Positions 59,366-64,000 of a DNA stretch of 64,000 nucleotides are shown piece by piece. The translations under genes were made by a program, and so were the position numbers. The DNA is from Gerris lacustris (lineage: Eukaryota > Arthropoda > Insecta > Hemiptera > Gerridae). How positions within the stretch are numbered: position 1 is the first letter of the stretch; each line of letters begins with the position of its first letter. The stretch covers positions 5,372,033 through 5,436,032 of the forward strand of contig OX578286.1 of assembly GCA_951217055.1 (NCBI GenBank), written 5' to 3'. Below the pieces are notes generated by a model, which saw only the letters and a program-made list of their open reading frames with translations, was not told the origin of the DNA and ran no database searches.

Positions 59366-59457
59366 GACAGACAGACAAGATGCATAATCTGGTTCAATGT
59401 AAAACACTCGCTTACTCTCGCTTCAATTGCTAAACAAGAGAAAAAACAAATAAAAAT

Positions 59458-59530
59458 GTCTTGGACTGCCGGGAATCGAAGTCAAGCTTTATCTTCCGAC
59501 CTTCAATCATTCCATGCTCCACTTTGACCA
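59458..59530 (-). repeat. tRNA-like sequence
   Basis: Minus strand has GACTTCGATTCCCGGC as a B box, but no good A box. Probably a SINE or tRNA relic. Confidence 0.35.
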
Positions 59531-60079
59531 TAACATAAAACATATGATTAAAGATAAGCGGGGTAAATGATAAAAGAGATAGAACATATCTAATTTTATC
59601 ATAACAAGGATGGGCTTTTTGTTTGTTTTTCTACTTTCAATCTGCAGAGATTACCAGGACGAAGCGACAGTGGCGCTCTCCAACCCACCGGCCAGATTAC
59701 AGTATTACGATCAGTATATAGTCCATCATAATATATTGTTTTCCTAACAGCTTTATTACAGTTAAGATTTATTACGGTCCGACCCCCCCCCCCCCATCCT
59801 TGTCTGTATTTTTTACGACACTTCATCCTTCGAGTGGGCCTCCATAATTGGTCTATAAAACCGACCAATCAAATTGAACCTTTTTTCTTTACTCGTGTCT
59901 CTAATCTTATCAGTACTCCACTGAAAATCTCTTATACTGTTATCACTTTTTTCTATTTGAAACCATTTTATTTTTTCAAGTTTTAATATTGTCTTTAGTA
60001 CATGAGCAGATAATTTAAAAAAGTTTGAAATTAGTCAAGTCTTGCTGTGGGATATATTCAATATATGTTATTACTTTCA

Positions 60080-60115
60080 GATGACCTCCATAATAGACGC
60101 TCCCATATCTAACAC
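60080..60115 (-). repeat. End fragment of family C
   Basis: GACGCTCCCATATCTAAC and GACCTCCATAATA correspond in reverse to the family C terminus. Confidence 0.6.
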
Positions 60116-60479
60116 ATACGTATTTAAAGTTTGGTATATCGATTATTAATCGACACCAAGTTATCGAGTTAGGACCCCCGGCAGGGCGACGTAGTCAGAC
60201 ATGCAGACACACTCGCACACTAATCTGGAAATGGTAAAATCATGTTACGATGTCTGATACCTGTTGCTTGTCACATATCTAAAATAATTATAACGTGGTT
60301 GTGTCTGGTTATTTAGCGAATAATTAAATAGATCGATTCCTATTTATGTACTAGCCTTCACCCTCTATAAGGCTCATGCTAGGTATTAGTGGCTATGTTT
60401 CCTATTATTATCATGTACGCCTAAGAATTAAATGAAATTCCTAAATAGTTTTGTTTCCAAAACCTAATCTATTATAAAT

Positions 60480-60685
60480 AATTCATTCCATTACTAAGAA
60501 TATAATACTCTCCAACTCGTAGTTTGGACTCTATTTTATATATTTAAAAAAATAGCCAATCGAAACTAAGTAATGTAGTAATAAATAACATTGCTACAAG
60601 AAAAGATAAAATAAATGAGAAAATAGACGAGCCAGTCAAAACCAATCAGACTGGGAAGTCATGGAACAATGGAAAAAATCCGTGT
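60480..60685 (-). repeat. Dispersed repeat P, copy 2
   Basis: Reverse of 51690-51985; it abuts the Z copy that follows. Confidence 0.7.
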
Positions 60686-60693
60686 GGTGTCGC

Positions 60694-61455
60694 GGGACAC
60701 CCGGTAGGAACCAAGTTCCTTACATTTTTCATTAAATATAAATTATAAAATCACACTGCTAAGTACGTATACATATACATTGCTAACTATTTAAGGGATT
60801 TAGAAAAGAGACAAAATTAATAGTAACTAACTGTTTGTACCTAGCAAGAGTTAAGAAAAAATTAAAAGATAATCATTATTTGTATAATTAAAGCAAGCGT
60901 CTTACTATAAATGTATATTGAATATAAGAAAATAGTTGATCATGATGAGTTTATAGTGAAAGAGTATGTTTGTTAAAGGAGTTAGAATTGAAATTGGACT
61001 GTTTTCTACCTACCCGGCCAATTAATTTAAAATATTTTAAAATATATCTCTTCCCTACTCTACAGCTTCTTTTTGTATCAGGGTTAAATTTTACATGATT
61101 ATATTTTTTTTATTTATAAAAAAAGGTGACACTTTTGACATATATAACCAAAATAATCAAAACAAGTCAAGCAACAGACTTCCTTAATAACAATTTTTCC
61201 CGTCTTTTGAAGCTTACGTTTACGCGAGCGTTGTGCGTTAACGCTTGGGCGGATAACGTTTTCCGACGAACTCAGCCTGGGCATTGGTAAAATGAACATG
61301 TGTACCAAATTTCATCTAACTCGGTGATCTTTCACTCAAGTTATCGTCATCTGTAGATTTCGTGACGGATTTTGCGTGACGGTGATTTTGTGACGGTGAT
61401 TTTGAGACGGTTATTTTGTGACAGTGATTTTGGTCGTTTTTTCGGATTCACGCCC
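60694..61455 (-). mobile_element. Repeat family Z, long minus-strand copy with internal 15-bp repeats
   Basis: GTGTCGCGGGACACCCGGTA at its 3' end and TTTTTTCGGATTCACG at the other. Five copies of GTGACGGTGATTTT-like words occupy 61358-61435. Confidence 0.8.
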
Positions 61456-61479
61456 GGGCTCCAGAACGTGCCATAAGGA

Positions 61480-61955
61480 ACTTTCGTTTCAACAATCATA
61501 AACCATCTTTTCATACAAGTAAATAAGCAAAGAACTGAATATGTGGGACTAGATTCTTGTTCAATCGACAATAAATACTGAATACAAACGATATTTGGTT
61601 ACTTTTATGCACGCACAACTATGTTATATGTGAAGCACTTGCCCATTTATATATACCAGACATTAAGCGCATAATTACAACTCAATATATAACCGTTTCA
61701 TATAAGTAAATAAGAAAAGAAATGAATATGTGGGACTAGATTCTTGTTCAATCGACAGTAAAAACACTGAATACAAACATTATTTGGTTGCTTATGTGCA
61801 CGCACAACAATTTTATATGTGAAGCTCTTGCACTGTATGTATATACACATAATAGACAATAAACGAATAATTATAACTCAATATAATATAACAGCTTCAT
61901 ATAAGTAAATAAGCAAAGAAATGAATATGTGGGACTCAAGATTCTTACCTTTAAC
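61480..61955. repeat. Tandem repeat, unit about 190-200 bp, 2.3 copies
   Basis: GAATATGTGGGACT at 61537, 61723 and 61923, each in the same larger context (ATAAGTAAATAAG(C/A)AAAGAA before, ATTCTTGTTCAATCGACA after). Confidence 0.93.
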
Positions 61956-62099
61956 CATCTATTCAATAACAACTACAAATGTATTTTATCTACGATTGAT
62001 ACGAAATATAAACATTATATCTTTGTTTAGATGCGTAGAAAGTGATTATTTACGTACTTGTATTCATTGCGCATGCGCGTCTCATAGTTCTGAATAATT

Positions 62100-62135
62100 C
62101 CTCTTCTTTACCACGCTAGTGCGGTAAAGAAGAGG
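62100..62135. repeat. Hairpin of GAAGAGGAATT type
   Basis: TTCCTCTTCTTTACC and GGTAAAGAAGAGGAA flank ACGCTAGTGC, a 15-bp perfect stem about 110 bp before the truncated frame. Confidence 0.9.
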
Positions 62136-62243
62136 AATTCTTCAGCTTTACGCACGATTAGCAAGTTTGTTTACATTTAACAAAACTAATTTGCAGTTCT
62201 TTTATTAAAGTAACTGTTTATATCGAGTTTTTAGTGAAAAACA

Positions 62244-62405
62244 ATGAGTGAATCAAGTGGCTTTGACGAAAATGTGGAGAATAATACTCCTCCAGAAATA
62301 ACAAATTCGGCAAAAAATACAACTAATGAATTAATGCCATCTTTATCAAGAGAGAGTTACGAACTTACATACAGCAAGTTTATTTTTTCTGTATTTATTA
62401 TTTAA
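62244..62405 (+). pseudogene. N-terminal fragment of a transposon tyrosine-recombinase-like protein
   Basis: A 53-codon frame opens with ATG and begins MSESSGFDENVENNTPPE. It then has ELMPSLSRESYELTYSKF, which resembles the N-terminal core-binding helices (LxPxxSRxxYexxYxkF) of Crypton-type tyrosine recombinases that are abundant in insect genomes. The similarity stops after this and the frame ends at TAA 62403-62405, far short of a full protein (several hundred residues). Upstream is the 15-bp hairpin at 62100-62135. Probably a non-autonomous deletion derivative. The sequence at 62430-62560 (CTCGTGCGAAAACGGCATTT…) may be its 3' part. Identification is by motif memory only. Confidence 0.55.
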
Positions 62406-62559
62406 ATCTAACAATCGTAGATAAAGTACGGTACACAACTCGTGCGAAAACGGCATTTTGCATTGCTCGTGTGGTTTTACTACCCTCTCTGTAGCTCGGG
62501 TGCAAACTCCACACTCGCATGCAAAATGCTACTTACTGCACTTGACGCGTAATGTACTA

Positions 62560-63081
62560 TTCTCTCTCGTCAACATTTATATTACTTAATAAGCTTCAAA
62601 ATTAATCTGTGGGACATTTTTCACCTGTTAATATTTACTACATTTTTTGTTTTCAAAACCATTTTGAAAACTGTTTTGGTGTTAGTTATAAAATGAACAT
62701 TTATTTGAAAAGCTAATAGATGCGTACTATATGCGAGAGACATGCTTGAGTATTTTACATTGCAGTCATTAAGCACGACTAATATCAGGTTCGACTTGTT
62801 CAACGGCTTAAAATAATTACTAAGCAAATAAAAAAAATATTTTTCTTTAACACTTTTGCATTATTTATTTATCTAGCTCGTTAAATATGCGCACCATTTA
62901 CTCTTGTTTATATAATAAATTATAAAGCAATAAAAAGGTTATGTGGGACAAATTGTTTATACGATTTGTCAAAGTGTTTATACAATCCTTGCATTTATAT
63001 TATTTTTAAAATGAATATGTAGGACCGAATGTTATTTTTTTTTTTTTAATTAAAAGCAAAAAGGGAATATGTGGGACAGAC
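62560..63081. other. Intron sequence next to the T1 exon donor
   Basis: ATGTGGGAC words recur at about 62610, 62941, 63018 (ATGTAGGAC) and 63070, the last ending directly at the Shab donor. Confidence 0.5.
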
Positions 63082-63349
63082 CCTTGCTCCGAGAGAGGTG
63101 GTGGGTTTTTCTAGGAGGTCCCAAAGGAATTGCTGATAGTGAGCGCATTTCCCTTCGCCCCATTCCTCCTCGTCGCGTTGCCTCAGTGACTCCGCCTCTT
63201 TCCTCATCTCTTCGTGCACGTGCTCCTTCCTCTGATGGTATTTGTGCTGGCAGCAGGATTCCAGGTAGAGTTCGTCCACACCCCAATACTCCAGATCGTC
63301 AGAAAAGGCGAGGACACACATCTCGTCAACAAGATGGAGCTTGCCCGTC
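63082..63349 (-). CDS. Shab: Shab exon: C-terminal half of the T1 tetramerisation domain
   Basis: This internal exon encodes 89 complete residues after one carried-in base. It runs from [11 protein letters not shown] to KPTTSLGAR. Visible family landmarks are the block [20 protein letters not shown] (residues 11-30), [13 protein letters not shown] (31-43) and a charged stretch with [17 protein letters not shown] (46-62), then WDLLEKP just before S1. The Cys-Cys followed by the HxxxxH-type spacing resembles the Zn-binding interface of non-Shaker Kv T1 domains. The acceptor is TTAG at 63351-63350 with a poor pyrimidine tract; the leading G completes an Arg codon begun in the previous exon. The donor reads AGG then GTCTGT, a weak match to consensus, yet the Arg-Val junction is exactly where the known channel continues into S1. 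Trp at residue 63 and His at residue 70 look like lineage substitutions. Confidence 0.93.
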
Positions 63350-64000
63350 CTAATTACAACATGAAAGCACATTATAAACCAAGGATCTTAACCAACTATC
63401 TAAAATTAGTTAAAATCGGACAAGGAGTTATTAAGATATGGTGATTCGCAACAATTTGAACGGCAGGCCGACAGATAGAACACGAGATTAAAAGTGTTCC
63501 TCGATGTATAAAACTTGTACGTATTCTTAGACAAATATTTTTAGTGTGTTTCGGTTTGTGCGAAAAAAAATGTTTTAAACATTCGTCCATAACATATGTA
63601 TTTGGTGTGAACTAGGCTTAACGTATAACAGTACAAAGATATATTTGTTTAATTGTGTGTAACATAGATAAGCGTGTCAGTGGATTTAATCAATACATGT
63701 TCACTGTACGAGAGCCGAGTATCTCATTTTAGTAAGAGATAAGAAGGCCATCTGATGACTCTCTTTTTTTTTCGTTTATTATTCAGCCACAACTATAAAA
63801 ATTAATTATATCAAGCAGCTTGTCTCACTTAAAGTAATCACAGCACAGTTACAACTCAGATTCGGAGACCCCACCCAGTGGTGGTACTCCAATAATTTTG
63901 ATTACAAAGTATTAGTTTCTAAAATGGGGCCATTTTCTCTTTAGGCGTCGCCTCGGATTACCAGGAATATGAGGAGAGGATAGGTTCTGGACGAGAGGAT
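63350..64000 (-). other. Intron upstream of the Shab T1 exon (partial)
   Basis: AT-rich intronic sequence up to the window end. I see no further T1-coding exon here. The last 110 bases (about 63890-64000) are less AT-rich but show no channel similarity in any frame. Confidence 0.7.

Larger units (their letters stand above)
35449..63081 (-). other. Shab giant intron, 27.6 kb, between T1 and S1
   Basis: Bounded by the donor at 63081-63080 and the acceptor at 35450-35449. It separates the cytoplasmic T1 module from the membrane core and is a platform for most of the transposons listed between 36 and 62 kb. A GC-richer island at 36.85-37.06 kb on the same strand is listed separately. Confidence 0.9.
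17889..63349 (-). other. Shab: Shab (Kv2) gene, partial span inside the window
   Basis: Four minus-strand coding exons belong to one gene. Reading phases agree at every junction: the T1 exon ends on a complete Arg codon and the next exon opens with GTG; the core exon ends with a lone G that joins AC of the third exon to give Asp; the third and fourth exons both break between codons. Introns are 27,633, 14,294 and 2,135 bp, all GT-AG. Known of the family: Shab channels form tetramers through T1 and carry delayed-rectifier potassium current in neurons and muscle. The 5' exons (start codon and first part of T1) must lie beyond 64000. The rest of the long cytoplasmic tail probably lies below position 1. 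A small exon between 34601 and 20308 cannot be excluded, because other arthropod Shab tails vary here by alternative splicing. Confidence 0.9.

Noticed and set aside
63840..64000. Further upstream Shab exon at the window edge
   Set aside because: No frame shows T1 residues and no acceptor/donor pair fits the required phase.

Overview
This window is nuclear DNA from an animal, almost certainly an arthropod and most likely an insect. The order cannot be fixed from sequence alone. It is AT-rich and intron-dominated, and it is packed with minisatellites, inverted-repeat (MITE-like) transposons, tRNA-derived SINEs and nested insertions. There are no operons, no rRNA genes, no convincing functional tRNA and no intact transposase.

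The one recognisable host gene is on the minus strand: Shab, the Kv2 voltage-gated potassium channel. Four coding exons can be placed to the base by splice sites and reading phase. They are 63349-63082 (end of the T1 tetramerisation domain), 35448-34602 (S1 to S6 including the selectivity filter), 20307-20111 (Gly/Pro-rich C-terminal linker) and 17975-17889 (the conserved SEFECCFC block of the cytoplasmic tail). Their phases join without a break. The introns between them are 27.6, 14.3 and 2.1 kb. The 5' part of the gene lies beyond 64000, and the 3' part probably lies below position 1 behind at least 17.9 kb of further intron.

Layout from left to right. 0.07-1.5 kb: two minisatellites. 2.16-3.67 kb: a CAAGGAT-family element with a 1.2 kb element nested inside it. 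5.2-7.15 kb: a 45-bp satellite with higher-order structure. 8.3-11.5 kb: a minisatellite, a 1.1 kb foldback element, a small MITE pair and a (TA)n run. 12.7-13.1 kb: a minisatellite enclosed by terminal inverted repeats. 13.7-17.4 kb: three large inverted-repeat elements with nested insertions, including a SINE with target-site duplication. 17.9-20.3 kb: two Shab exons. 21.3-24.5 kb: four minisatellites. 25-33.5 kb: nested MITEs, a 308-bp palindrome, a hAT element with a perfect 8-bp duplication and three more inverted-repeat elements. 34.6-35.4 kb: the Shab channel-core exon. 36-62 kb: giant intron 2, filled with repeats, several nested so that empty sites can be reconstructed. 62.2 kb: a truncated recombinase-type reading frame. 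63.1-63.35 kb: the Shab T1 exon.

The most interesting signals beyond the gene are: nested insertions that define target-site duplications of several apparently undescribed element families; a satellite whose 315/225-bp higher-order period gives very long spurious ORFs; a recurring hammerhead-like core (CTGANGA, hairpin, GAAA) in three unrelated repeats; and a weak Shab splice donor abutting a local repeat motif. All family assignments are by eye; no database or alignment tool was used.
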